From positions 6,572,001 through 6,636,000 of the forward strand of contig NZ_CP108352.1 of assembly GCF_036237275.1 (NCBI RefSeq): DNA of 64,000 nt, given 5' to 3'. Position numbers and translations under genes: made by a program. The stretch comes from Streptomyces sp. NBC_01353. Its GTDB lineage: Bacteria; Actinomycetota; Actinomycetes; Streptomycetales; Streptomycetaceae. Below, piece by piece: positions 33,093 through 41,717 of this stretch (its first letter is position 1; each line of letters starts with the position of its first letter). A model generated the notes under the pieces. It did no database searches. It was not told the origin of the DNA and was given only the letters and a program-made list of their open reading frames with translations.

Positions 33093-34511
33093 ATGTTCGA
33101 CACCAGAACCAACCCCGTCGACCGGTACTTCGCGATCAGTGCCAGGGGATCGACCTTCGGCCGGGAGATACGCGGCGGCTTCGCCACGTTCTTCACCATG
33201 GCCTACATCCTCGTGCTCAACCCGATCATCCTGGGCAGCGCGGAGGACAAGTTCGGGAACACGCTCAGCGGAGCCCAACTGGCCACCGTCACCGCCCTGG
33301 TGGCCGCCGTCATGACCGTCGTGATGGGCGTCGGCGGGAACCTCCCGCTCGCCGTCGCCGCCGGACTCGGACTGAACGCCGTCGTCGCCTTCCAGCTCGC
33401 ACCCCTCATGAGCTGGCCGGACGCGATGGGGCTCGTCGTCCTCGAAGGCATCCTGATCTGCGTCCTGGTCGTCACCGGGCTCCGCGAAGCCGTCATGCAC
33501 GCCATCCCGCAGCCGCTCAAACAGGCCATCAGCGTCGGCATCGGCCTCTTCATCGCCTTCATCGGCTTCATCGACGCCGGCTTCGTGACCCGCATCCCCG
33601 GCGAGACCGGCACCGTCCCCGTCCAACTCGGCGCGGGCGGCCACCTCTCCGGCTGGCCGATGCTCGTCTTCTGTCTCGGCGTCCTGCTCACCGTCGCCCT
33701 CATGGCCCGCAAGGTGAAGGGCGCGATCCTCCTCTCCATCGTCGCCATGACCCTCGTCGCGATCGTGATCAACGAGATCGCCGACATCCCGGCCGCCGCC
33801 TGGGGCCTTACCGTCCCGGCCGTCCCCGCGGACATCGTCGCCGCGCCCGACTTCGGACTCGTCGGCTCCTTCAGTCTGCTCGGCGCCTTCGAACAGATCG
33901 GTGTCGTCACCCTCGTCCTGCTCGTCTTCACCCTGCTGCTCAGCGACTTCTTCGACACCATGGGCACCGTCGTCGGCGTCTCCAGCGAGGCAGGTCTCCT
34001 CGACGAGAACGGCAAGGTCCCGCACCTCGGCCGGGTCCTCCTCATCGACGGCGCCGCGGCCGTCGCGGGCGGCGCCGCCTCCGCCTCCTCGAACACCTCC
34101 TACATCGAGTCGGCGGCCGGCGTCGGCGAGGGCGCCCGCACCGGCTTCGCCTCGGTGGTCACCGGCGGCCTGTTCGCCCTGGCCCTCTTCCTCACCCCGC
34201 TGGCCACCGTCGTCCCCGCCCAGGCCGCCGCGCCCGCCCTGGTCGCCGTCGGCTTCCTGCTGATGGCCCAGGTCCGGCACATCGACTGGACGAGCTACGA
34301 GATCGCGATCCCTGCCTTCCTGACCATCGCGGTCATGCCGTTCACGTACTCGATCACCAACGGCATCGGCGCCGGATTCCTCGCCTACGTCGTCATCAAG
34401 GCCGTCCTCGGCAAGGCGCGCGAGGTGCACTGGCTGCTGTGGGGGACGGCCGCGCTGTTCGCGGTCTACTTCGCGATCGACCCGATCGAGCAGCTGTTCG
34501 GCGTCAAGTAG
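33093..34511 (+). CDS. NCS2 purine permease (AzgA-like guanine/hypoxanthine transporter)
   Basis: 472 residues with about 12-14 membrane segments. N-terminal FGREIRGGFATFFTMAYILVL and MGVGGNLPLAVAAGLGLNA, then DFFDTMGTVVGVSSEAGLLDENG and SASSNTSYIESAAGVGEGARTG are hallmarks of the AzgA subfamily of NCS2 proton symporters for adenine, guanine or hypoxanthine. GAGGAGAG precedes the ATG. The stop overlaps the end of the opposing HEAT-protein gene by 8 nt. Confidence 0.93.
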   Translation: MFDTRTNPVDRYFAISARGSTFGREIRGGFATFFTMAYILVLNPIILGSAEDKFGNTLSGAQLATVTALVAAVMTVVMGVGGNLPLAVAAGLGLNAVVAFQLAPLMSWPDAMGLVVLEGILICVLVVTGLREAVMHAIPQPLKQAISVGIGLFIAFIGFIDAGFVTRIPGETGTVPVQLGAGGHLSGWPMLVFCLGVLLTVALMARKVKGAILLSIVAMTLVAIVINEIADIPAAAWGLTVPAVPADIVAAPDFGLVGSFSLLGAFEQIGVVTLVLLVFTLLLSDFFDTMGTVVGVSSEAGLLDENGKVPHLGRVLLIDGAAAVAGGAASASSNTSYIESAAGVGEGARTGFASVVTGGLFALALFLTPLATVVPAQAAAPALVAVGFLLMAQVRHIDWTSYEIAIPAFLTIAVMPFTYSITNGIGAGFLAYVVIKAVLGKAREVHWLLWGTAALFAVYFAIDPIEQLFGVK

Positions 34512-36504
34512 CGCCTTCCGCACGGGTGATGGCGAGCAGCGCGGCGCGCGCGGCGTCGCGCAGCTCGTCGTCGTCCGGGACCGAGCGCCAGGAGCCGTGT
34601 TTGACCGGTCGCTCGTCGGCGTCGAGATATCGCCGCAGGACGGGAGCGGCCTCGGCGGCGGGCGGGCCGATCTCGCCGAGCAGCCTGATGGTCTCGGTGA
34701 CCGCGCGGGTGGCCTTCCCGCTCTCCCCGGCGAAGGGCTCGATCGCCCCGACGAGAACGGGGACGACCTCGTCCGTCTCTCCGGTGATCCGCCACAGCGC
34801 CTCGCCGACCCGCAGAGGCAGCCAGCTCGTCCTGTGCCGGGTGAGGAGTGCGCGCAGCGGCGGGACGTACGGCGCTCCCGCGGGCCCCAGTTCCCCGAGC
34901 AGCGTGACGGCGTTGTCCCGGCCGTACGGTTCGCCCAGCTTGGGAAGCAGCAGGGCGCGCGCCGGCTCCCGGTCGCCGGTGAGCCGTCCGTACGCGAGCG
35001 CGAGGGCGGGTCCCGCGAACGACCAGCCCTCGGAAGGGGGTGGGAGCAAGGACCGCAGCCGCTCCCGGGGCACGGCCTCCGCGGCCCTGGGGCCGATCGC
35101 GGCGAGCGCGTCCAGAGCCCACACGGCGCAGTCGGTGTCCAGGAGGGGCAGCAGTTCGGGGATCGCGGGAGCCGCCGCGGGACCCCAGCGCACCAGGAGT
35201 TGGCAGAGCGCACGGCGCTCGCCGAGGGTCGACGCGGCCGCGAGCCGGAACCGCAGGGGCGGCAGCAGGACGTCCGCGTGGGCGGAGAGACCGCCGGCGG
35301 TCTCGACCAGACTCAGCTCGTACGTCCACCAGCCGTCGGCATGGGTCCCGTGGTCCGCGAACCCCAGCCGCTCCCCGGCGAGACGCTTTGCGAGCGGGGG
35401 TACGCACCGGGCGTCCCCGAACCGGGACAGCGCCCAGACGGCGTGGTCCTGTGCGGGCAGGTGGGGCTCGCCCTCGTCCGTGACCATGACCGCCAGTGCG
35501 TCGGCCCAGGGGCGGGCCGCGTGACCGCACATGCCGAGGACGCGGGCGGCGAAGAGCCGGTGGCCGGGCTCGGGGTCGGACAGCAGAGGGGCGACGGCCG
35601 GCAGCAGCGCGGGTACGGCGGATCGCCGTCGGCTCATCGCGTCGGCCGCCGCTTTCAGCGCACCGGTCCGCACGGCCGCGTCCGGATGTGCCAGCAGGCG
35701 GCGGATCGCGGTGATCTGCTCCGCCGGGTCGGCGTTGAGCAGGCCGACGGTGCGCGCCACGGTCCACTCGACGTGCGCGGCGTCCGGCTGCCAGGTGGCC
35801 GGATCGCTGCCCAGCAGGACCTCGGACACGGTCCGCGCGTACGCGTCGTCGGCCTGCCCCCGCAGGGCGGTGTGCAGCGCCTTCACGGCGGCGAGGCGGA
35901 CGGCCGCCGGCTCGCCGCCGTCCGTCAGCCCGCGCAGCCAGGCGAGGGACGCGTCTCGCTGCTCGTCGGCGTGAGGCGTCAACGAGCCGACGGAGTCGAC
36001 GAGTTGGTACCGGACGTCCGGGTCCTGCTCCACGGCCCACCGGGCCGGCAGTGCCGTGAGCACCTCGTCGGCCCGGTGACGGGCCTCGGCGAGGGCGTCC
36101 GCCACGGCCCGGCGGATCGCCGCCTCCGGCGCGACGAGTCGGGGGAGGAGCTCCGTCACCGCCAGGTCCCAGGCGGCGGGCCAGGCCGGATCGACATGCT
36201 GTGGGCGGGCCGTGTTCCCCGAGTGGGCCAGGGCCCCTACGAGCTCGACGAGCTCCTGACGTACTGCCGGATCGATACCGGGGTCGGCCGCGGCCCGGAG
36301 CGCGTACGGGAGGGCGGGCGGCGCCGAGGAGTAGACCATGCCGCCCTGGTGGTGGACATGGGTCAGCAGGTCGTCGGAGGCCCGGGCCGCCTTCTCCGGC
36401 CGGTACAGGTCCCGCAGCATCACGGGCACGTCCTCGGCCGACCCGTAGGCGTGCCGCAGATCCGCCCAGCCGACGGCGTCGAGCCCCGCGAGTGGATCGC
36501 GCAT
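34504..36504 (-). CDS. HEAT-repeat protein
   Basis: 666-residue soluble protein made of repeated helical pairs of the HEAT/PBS type. Examples are AAVRLAAVKALHTALRG, AVRTGALKAAADAMSRR, PGHRLFAARVLGMCGHAARPW and GRDNAVTLLGELGPAGAPYVPPL. Such solenoids bind other proteins and are common in Streptomyces; no enzymatic site is seen. The N-terminus is RDPLAGLDAVGWADLRHAYG. Its ATG shares a base with the stop of the upstream zinc-ribbon gene (TGATG). It is the last of three tightly coupled genes of unknown role. Confidence 0.85.
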   Translation of the reverse strand: MRDPLAGLDAVGWADLRHAYGSAEDVPVMLRDLYRPEKAARASDDLLTHVHHQGGMVYSSAPPALPYALRAAADPGIDPAVRQELVELVGALAHSGNTARPQHVDPAWPAAWDLAVTELLPRLVAPEAAIRRAVADALAEARHRADEVLTALPARWAVEQDPDVRYQLVDSVGSLTPHADEQRDASLAWLRGLTDGGEPAAVRLAAVKALHTALRGQADDAYARTVSEVLLGSDPATWQPDAAHVEWTVARTVGLLNADPAEQITAIRRLLAHPDAAVRTGALKAAADAMSRRRSAVPALLPAVAPLLSDPEPGHRLFAARVLGMCGHAARPWADALAVMVTDEGEPHLPAQDHAVWALSRFGDARCVPPLAKRLAGERLGFADHGTHADGWWTYELSLVETAGGLSAHADVLLPPLRFRLAAASTLGERRALCQLLVRWGPAAAPAIPELLPLLDTDCAVWALDALAAIGPRAAEAVPRERLRSLLPPPSEGWSFAGPALALAYGRLTGDREPARALLLPKLGEPYGRDNAVTLLGELGPAGAPYVPPLRALLTRHRTSWLPLRVGEALWRITGETDEVVPVLVGAIEPFAGESGKATRAVTETIRLLGEIGPPAAEAAPVLRRYLDADERPVKHGSWRSVPDDDELRDAARAALLAITRAEGAT

Positions 36505-37199
36505 CAGTACCTCTCCTCGACCTGGTCCGACACCGTGAACTCGCCCTCGCAGTCCGGGCAGATGGCCCGTCCGAAGAGGTGGGTCAGCCCCCGTGCCACG
36601 TCCTCGTGGCCCGCTTCCAGAGCCATGTGGCGCAGGCGTGCGGGGAGCGCGTCGAGGTCGGCCGGGGCCGTGGGCAGCAGGGCCGCCTTGACCGGGTCCG
36701 CCGTCACGTAGTCGCCGGCCGAGGCGAAGGTGCCGTGCTCGCCGAAGGCGATGAAGAGCTCCGAGGAGCAGTGCGGGCACTCCACCTCGTACTCCTCCTC
36801 CATCAGCCCCTCCAGACGCGTGGCGCTCCACACCCGCTCGCCCTCGAAGGCCAGCACGCACTGGAGCAGGTGGACGAAGGCGGGGACGTCGACCGTCGCC
36901 GCTTCGAGCAGGCGGCGGGCCACGGGGAGGAGTTCGGCGATCTCCTCCGTGTACCGTGCGGTGCGTTCCTCGTCGGCCGCCGAGACGACGAGGCCCGCCA
37001 TCAGGACGGCCTCCGTCGGCTCACCGGGGGCGCGACCCGCCGCGATCGCCGTCAGGAAGGGCAGGGCGAGGTAACTGTCGTCGTACACGGACCCCTGGTG
37101 GCACAGGTCGTCCCAGAGCTCGCTCCAGACCTTCGCGTCCTCCTCGCCGCCGAGTCGGGCGAAGGCCGCGGTCAGGTCGTCGGAAGGGCGCGGGCTCAT
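36504..37199 (-). CDS. Unknown protein with zinc-ribbon-like CxxC pairs
   Basis: 231-residue soluble protein. Residues 1-115 are helical (DAKVWSELWDDLCHQGSVYDDSYLALPFL, split by turns). A treble-clef or ribbon-like module uses C-P-H-C near residue 140 and C-P-D-C near 215, with the sequence between them acidic and helical, so the two pairs may form one zinc site. Proteins of this kind occur beside HEAT-repeat proteins in Streptomyces. Both ends overlap neighbours (ATGA with the upstream membrane gene, TGATG with the HEAT gene), so the three are one translational unit. No function assigned. Confidence 0.78.
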   Translation of the reverse strand: MSPRPSDDLTAAFARLGGEEDAKVWSELWDDLCHQGSVYDDSYLALPFLTAIAAGRAPGEPTEAVLMAGLVVSAADEERTARYTEEIAELLPVARRLLEAATVDVPAFVHLLQCVLAFEGERVWSATRLEGLMEEEYEVECPHCSSELFIAFGEHGTFASAGDYVTADPVKAALLPTAPADLDALPARLRHMALEAGHEDVARGLTHLFGRAICPDCEGEFTVSDQVEERY

Positions 37200-37618
37200 G
37201 CCACCGCACCCTTCCGAACCCGGTTCTCGTACCGCAGGGCCGCGCCCGTCACCAGTGCGCCCATGCCCTCCCACAGCCCGACGCCGAGGAAGCCGGCCGG
37301 GGCGCGGCCGGTGACGACGGCGAGGGTGAAGACGGCACAGGTGAGGAGCCGGAAAGGAACCGTCCAGCGGAAGAACGGCTTCCAGTCCGCGAGCGCGGCC
37401 AGGACGTAGTACACGCCCATGTTGAGCGCGGCCATCGAGGACGCGGTGAGGAAGACGAGGGTGTGGTCTCCGTCCGCGCGACTCCCCGCCGGCAGGGGTT
37501 CGAAGCCCATGGTGGTGAGCAGGGCGTCGGGCGCCACAAGCCCCACCACCCCCAGCGCCGCGGCGAGGAGTCCGAAGACGGCCATGGTCCAGCCGTACAG
37601 GGAACGGGGCAGTCGCAC
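37196..37618 (-). CDS. Small membrane protein of unknown function (140 aa)
   Basis: Four hydrophobic segments (about 10-30, 52-72, 82-102, 108-126) in a basic-flanked protein starting RLPRSLYGWTMAVFG. The layout resembles DoxX-like or DUF4345-like small membrane proteins, but I cannot assign a family. GTG at 37618 follows GGAGG at 6 nt. It heads a coupled three-gene operon with the zinc-ribbon and HEAT proteins. The -10-like CATAGT (37641-37646, minus strand) overlaps the -10 of the divergent GNAT gene. Confidence 0.75.
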   Translation of the reverse strand: MRLPRSLYGWTMAVFGLLAAALGVVGLVAPDALLTTMGFEPLPAGSRADGDHTLVFLTASSMAALNMGVYYVLAALADWKPFFRWTVPFRLLTCAVFTLAVVTGRAPAGFLGVGLWEGMGALVTGAALRYENRVRKGAVA

Positions 37619-37640
37619 GGCGGTCCTCCGCGGGGTCGAA

Positions 37641-37648
37641 ACTATGCT
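37641..37648. promoter_or_regulatory. Overlapping divergent -10 elements
   Basis: ACTATGCT contains TATGCT on the plus strand (37643-37648, 6 nt before the GNAT ATG) and CATAGT on the minus strand (37641-37646, serving the three-gene operon). Only one of the two promoters can be open at a time. Confidence 0.55.
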
Positions 37649-37654
37649 CGGTTC

Positions 37655-38206
37655 ATGAGTGACCTTGCATACCGTGTCGCGGGGCCCGCCGACCAATCGG
37701 CCCTCGCCGCTCTCGACGACTCCTTCACCACGGAGCACGTCTACGAAGTCGCCGCCGGGGACATCGGGTTCGGGCTGCGGCTCGTCGCCGTCGACCCGCC
37801 GCTGGTCAAGGTCTTCCCCGTGGAGGACGAGGACGGCCCGGGCGAGGACGGCGCGGAGGCGGACGTGCACGAGATCGTGGCCGTCGACGCCGACGGGACG
37901 CCCATGGGGTTCATCGCCGTCGGCGTGGAGGAGTGGAACCGGCGACTCGTCGTCCACCAGGTCACCGTCCACCCCGCCCACCGCGGCCGGGGCATCGGCG
38001 GCGAGCTGATGCGCCGCGCCCTGGCCCATGGCCGCGAGCGCGGGGCCCGTACCGCCTGGCTGGAGGTCACCAGCGTCAACGTCCCGGCGGTACGGGCCTA
38101 CCGGCGCATGGGATTCCGGCTCTGCGGCCTGGACACCACGCTCTACACCGGCACCGAGTCCGAGGGCGAGACCGCCCTGTTCATGGCCAGGCCCCTGGAC
38201 CGGTAG
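37655..38206 (+). CDS. GNAT-family N-acetyltransferase
   Basis: 183 residues. HQVTVHPAHRGRGIGGELMRRAL near residues 98-120 is the acetyl-CoA loop; TSVNVPAVRAYRRMGFRLCGLD near 140-160 is the C-terminal GNAT motif. The pattern resembles streptothricin acetyltransferase-like enzymes (ending GLDTTLYTG), but an antibiotic role is not shown. The ATG is 6 nt after TATGCT (leaderless). The stop is 2 nt from the end of the opposing penicillin-binding protein gene. Confidence 0.87.
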   Translation: MSDLAYRVAGPADQSALAALDDSFTTEHVYEVAAGDIGFGLRLVAVDPPLVKVFPVEDEDGPGEDGAEADVHEIVAVDADGTPMGFIAVGVEEWNRRLVVHQVTVHPAHRGRGIGGELMRRALAHGRERGARTAWLEVTSVNVPAVRAYRRMGFRLCGLDTTLYTGTESEGETALFMARPLDR

Positions 38207-38207
38207 G

Positions 38208-39656
38208 TCACTTCAGCGCCGCCTTCATCATCTTCTGCGCCACCGGGGCCGCGAGCCCGTTGCCGCTGACCTCCGAGCGCGCGGCCCCGGAGTCCTCGAT
38301 CAGGACGGCGACCGCGACCTCCTTGCCGGTGTCCGAGTCCTTGGCGTAGGAGGTGAACCAGGCGTACGGCGTCTTGCTGTTGTTCTCGCCGTGCTGTGCG
38401 GTGCCCGTCTTGCCGCCGACCTCGGCGCCGGAGATGGCCGCGTTCGTGCCGGTGCCCTTGTCCACCACGGTCACCATCGCGCTGCGCAGCTGTTCCGCCG
38501 TCGCGGAGGAGACGATCCGCTCGGTGTCCCCGTCCTCGAAGGACTGCAGGGTGTCGCCGTCGGAGTCGACGACCTTCGAGACCATGTGCGGCGCCGCCAT
38601 GAGTCCGTCGTTGGCGATCGCCGCGGACACCATGGCGATCTGGAGCGGCGTCGCCGTCACATCGAACTGGCCGATGCCGGTCAGCGCGGTCTGCGGCCTG
38701 TCCATGCCGGACGGGTACACGCTCGCGTAGGCGCGGACGGGCACGTCCTGCTCGGCGTTGTTGAAGCCGAACTTCTCCGCCATCGCCTTCACCTCGTCCT
38801 GGCCGAGATCGACGGCGATCTTGGCGAAGACGTTGTTGCAGGAGTACTGGAGCGCGGTGCGGATGGTGGCGTTCTCGCAGGGAGCGGAGGCGTTCTCGTT
38901 CTCCAGATAGCGGGTGGAATCGGGCAATTTGTAGGGGTTCGGGCTGTCGGTCGCCGTGTCCACGGAGCTGTAGAGACCGTTCTCCAGCGCGGCCGCCGCG
39001 ACGACCAGCTTGAAGGTGGAGCCCGGCGGCAGCGGCTGCCGCAGGGCCCGGTTGACCAGCGGCTTGTCCTTGTCCGTGGTCAGCTCCTGCCAGGTGGAGC
39101 CGTCGGTCAGGCCGGCGATCTTCGAGGGGTCGTACGAGGGCGTGGAGACCATGCCCAGGATCCGCCCGGTCTTGGGGTCGATGGCGACGGCCGCGCCCTT
39201 CTTCTCGCCGAGCGCCTCGTACGCGGCCTTCTGGACGGCCGGGTCGATGGTCGTGAGCACATCACCGGGCTCCTGCTGTTTGCCGGTGAGGGCGTCCAGC
39301 GGGTTCTTCAGCCGGGTGTCGGTGCCGTCCAGTACGTCGGAGTAGATGCCCTCCAGCTGGGTGGCGCCGTAGGCCTGCGAGCTGTAGCCGGTGACGGCCG
39401 CGTAGAGCTCGCCGTCGGTGTAGCTGCGCTTGTACGCGAGATCGCTGCCCTCCGTCTCCTTCGATCCGGTGACCGGCGAACCGGCCACGATGATGTTCCC
39501 GAGCGGCTGCGCGTACTGCGCCATCACGTTCCGCCGGTTCTTCTTGTCGTCCGCGAGGGCCTTGGCTTCGTACGCCTGCACCCAGGTCGCCCGCCCCAGC
39601 AGGGCGAGCACCAGGAGCAGCGAGAAGACCGAGGCGCGCCTGATCGTCTTGTTCAT
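38208..39656 (-). CDS. Penicillin-binding protein, monofunctional transpeptidase
   Basis: 482-residue class B PBP anchored by one N-terminal membrane segment (residues 8-25) and facing the outside. Residues 30-150 resemble the short dimerisation domain of the PbpA group; the transpeptidase domain follows with the SxxK serine at S213 (PPGSTFKLV), SCN at 272-274 and KTG at 416-418. It crosslinks peptidoglycan. In many actinobacteria PbpA pairs with an RodA/FtsW gene; here it stands alone, so it is one of several PBP2-type paralogues. It converges with the GNAT gene. Confidence 0.92.
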   Translation of the reverse strand: MNKTIRRASVFSLLLVLALLGRATWVQAYEAKALADDKKNRRNVMAQYAQPLGNIIVAGSPVTGSKETEGSDLAYKRSYTDGELYAAVTGYSSQAYGATQLEGIYSDVLDGTDTRLKNPLDALTGKQQEPGDVLTTIDPAVQKAAYEALGEKKGAAVAIDPKTGRILGMVSTPSYDPSKIAGLTDGSTWQELTTDKDKPLVNRALRQPLPPGSTFKLVVAAAALENGLYSSVDTATDSPNPYKLPDSTRYLENENASAPCENATIRTALQYSCNNVFAKIAVDLGQDEVKAMAEKFGFNNAEQDVPVRAYASVYPSGMDRPQTALTGIGQFDVTATPLQIAMVSAAIANDGLMAAPHMVSKVVDSDGDTLQSFEDGDTERIVSSATAEQLRSAMVTVVDKGTGTNAAISGAEVGGKTGTAQHGENNSKTPYAWFTSYAKDSDTGKEVAVAVLIEDSGAARSEVSGNGLAAPVAQKMMKAALK

Positions 39657-39828
39657 CCCATATGCGGGACGAGCGGGAGGGGGCGCGGCGTTCCGAGTGT
39701 GTCCCGTTTCTCAGGAAACGTTCATGCGCGCCGGGTGGTGTCCCAGGTTGCGATCCATGATCGAAGACGCGGTGCCGAAGCGGAGGCGACCTGGGTGGTC
39801 CCCCCGCCGACCGGGCCCCGGCCCGCCG

Positions 39829-40479
39829 TCACCCAGGGCTGATGAATCCCGACTCGTACGCCAGGATCACCGCCTGGGTGCGGTCCCGGGCGCCCGTCTT
39901 CGCCAGGACCGCCGCCACGTGGGACTTCACCGTCGCCGGGCCCACGCCCATCCGGCCGGCGATCTCCGCGTTCGTCAGGCCCTTCGCCACCAGACGCAGC
40001 ACCTCCGCCTCGCGCTCGGTCAGCCGGGCCACCCAGGGCGGTGCCGCCGGGGGACGGCGGCGGGCGTGCTCGGCGGCGAGGCCTCGGACTGCCGCCGGGT
40101 AGAGCAGGGAGTCGCTGCGCGCGACCAACCGGACCGCGTCCACCAGCTCCTCGGCCGCCGCCCGCTTCAGCAGGAACCCGGCCGCGCCCACCCGCAGCGC
40201 GTCGTACACGTACGAATCGTTCTCGAAGGTCGTCACCACCACGATCCGCGGCGGCTCCGCCATCCCCGCCAGGATCTGCTCGGTCGCCCGTATCCCGTCG
40301 ATCTCCGGCATCCGCACATCCATCAGGACCACGTCCGGCCGGCGCTCACGCACCACCGACACCGCCTCGGCGCCCGTCGACGCCTCGCCCACCACCTCCA
40401 GGTCGGGCTCCGCGTCGAGGATCACCCGCAGCGCGGTCCGCACCATCCGCTCGTCGTCCGCCAGCACGACGCTGATCAC
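39829..40479 (-). CDS. LuxR/NarL-type response regulator
   Basis: 216 residues. Receiver domain 1-120 with acidic pocket D8-D9, phosphorylation site D54 in VVLMDVRMPEIDG, and K near 105 (AGFLLKRA). The LuxR helix-turn-helix is at 150-212: LTEREAEVLRLVAKGLTNAEIAGRM and ATVKSHVAAVLAKTGARDR. GTG overlaps the stop of the histidine kinase gene by 4 nt. It is the output of the two-component system encoded just upstream. Confidence 0.94.
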   Translation of the reverse strand: MISVVLADDERMVRTALRVILDAEPDLEVVGEASTGAEAVSVVRERRPDVVLMDVRMPEIDGIRATEQILAGMAEPPRIVVVTTFENDSYVYDALRVGAAGFLLKRAAAEELVDAVRLVARSDSLLYPAAVRGLAAEHARRRPPAAPPWVARLTEREAEVLRLVAKGLTNAEIAGRMGVGPATVKSHVAAVLAKTGARDRTQAVILAYESGFISPG

Positions 40480-41717
40480 CGGCCACCTCCCAGCGGCAGG
40501 CGCACCGCGAGGCGCCAGGCGTCGTCCACCGGGCCGGCCTCCGACGTACCGCCCAGGAGGCGGGCGCGCTCCGCGATGCCGAGGAGGCCGCGGCCGCCGT
40601 CGGGGCGGGCCACCGGCGCGCGGGCGGGCAGGGGGTTCTCCATCATGATCTCCAACTCGTCGTCGTGCAGGGCGAGCCGTGCGGTCACGCGCCCGCCGCC
40701 CGCGTACCTGGCCGCGTTCGTCAGTCCCTCCTGGACGATCCGGTACGCCTCCCTCGACACGGCCTCCGGCACTCGGTCGAGCTCCCCGGTCACCGACAGC
40801 TCCACCCGTGGCCCCGCGCCCTGCACGAGCGAATCCAGCGCGTCGAGCGGCAGCCCCGGCAGCTCCCCGTCGTCCTCGCCCTGACGCAGCAGCCCGAGGA
40901 CGGAATCCAGCTCGCCGACCGTGCGCCGGGTCGTCTCCTCGATCGCCGCCAGGGCCTCGCGTACGAACTCCGGATCGCTGTCCAGCACCCGCCGCGCCGC
41001 GCTCGCCTGGAGCGTCACCGCGCTCAGGGCGTGGCCGACCGAGTCGTGCAGCTCGCGGGCGAGCCGGTTGCGTACGGCCAGTTCGGCGGCGCGCCGCTCG
41101 GCCGCCGCCAGCCGGTCCGCCGGACTCGGCCCGAGGAGCCTCGGCGCCTGACGGGCCAGGAGCTCCCCGGTGGCCGCCACGACGGCGGCGAGCGTGAGGA
41201 GCATCGCGAGACCGGCCGGGAGCCCGAACCACTGTGCCCACGGCCGGTCCAGACCCCAGAGCGAGGTCAGCTCAGACTCCCGCAGCGACGCCGAGAACGG
41301 CAGCGCCATCACCGTGACCGCGAACGGCGGCAGCGCCAGCGTCGCCCCGCTGATGAGCGCGCCGACTCCCAGATGGAGCGTGAACCAGCCCGCCGTCCGC
41401 GCCTTCGCGCTCCGGCCGCGGGCCGGACCGTCCGCGAGCCGGTCCGCCGGGATCCCGCACAGCGCCCGCGCCGCCGCCACCGACATCGGCCGGGTCAGCG
41501 GGAAGAGCGAGGTGATCGCGGCGAGCGGCAGGCCGATCGCGTACGCCCCGAACTGCACGCTCAGGCTCGCCGCGAACATCGACTCCCCGCCGATGAGCCA
41601 TCCCATGACCACGGTGCCGACCAGCCAGTACGGCATGAACACGGCGCCGCCCAGGATCAGATGGACCCAGCGGAACCTGGCCCGTTGCCCCAGGAGCAGC
41701 GTGAACGGACGCCTCAC
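40476..41717 (-). CDS. Membrane sensor histidine kinase (HisKA_3 type)
   Basis: 413 residues. Residues 1-190 contain about four to six hydrophobic segments forming the sensor. The dimerisation domain has the phosphorylated H224 in RNRLARELHDSVGHALSAV; the ATPase region has EGLTNAARYAGGG (N box) and DGGRGLLGIAERARLLGG (G box). It begins with GTG overlapping the upstream membrane-protein gene by 4 nt and overlaps the regulator downstream, so the three are co-translated. The signal is unknown; many such pairs respond to envelope stress or antibiotics. Confidence 0.93.
   Translation of the reverse strand: MRRPFTLLLGQRARFRWVHLILGGAVFMPYWLVGTVVMGWLIGGESMFAASLSVQFGAYAIGLPLAAITSLFPLTRPMSVAAARALCGIPADRLADGPARGRSAKARTAGWFTLHLGVGALISGATLALPPFAVTVMALPFSASLRESELTSLWGLDRPWAQWFGLPAGLAMLLTLAAVVAATGELLARQAPRLLGPSPADRLAAAERRAAELAVRNRLARELHDSVGHALSAVTLQASAARRVLDSDPEFVREALAAIEETTRRTVGELDSVLGLLRQGEDDGELPGLPLDALDSLVQGAGPRVELSVTGELDRVPEAVSREAYRIVQEGLTNAARYAGGGRVTARLALHDDELEIMMENPLPARAPVARPDGGRGLLGIAERARLLGGTSEAGPVDDAWRLAVRLPLGGGR

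Noticed and set aside
31653-35213. Open frame of over 1,100 codons on the minus strand across the MFS, permease and HEAT genes
   Set aside because: It spans three real genes in other frames and a clear intergenic promoter region; composition is shadow-like.
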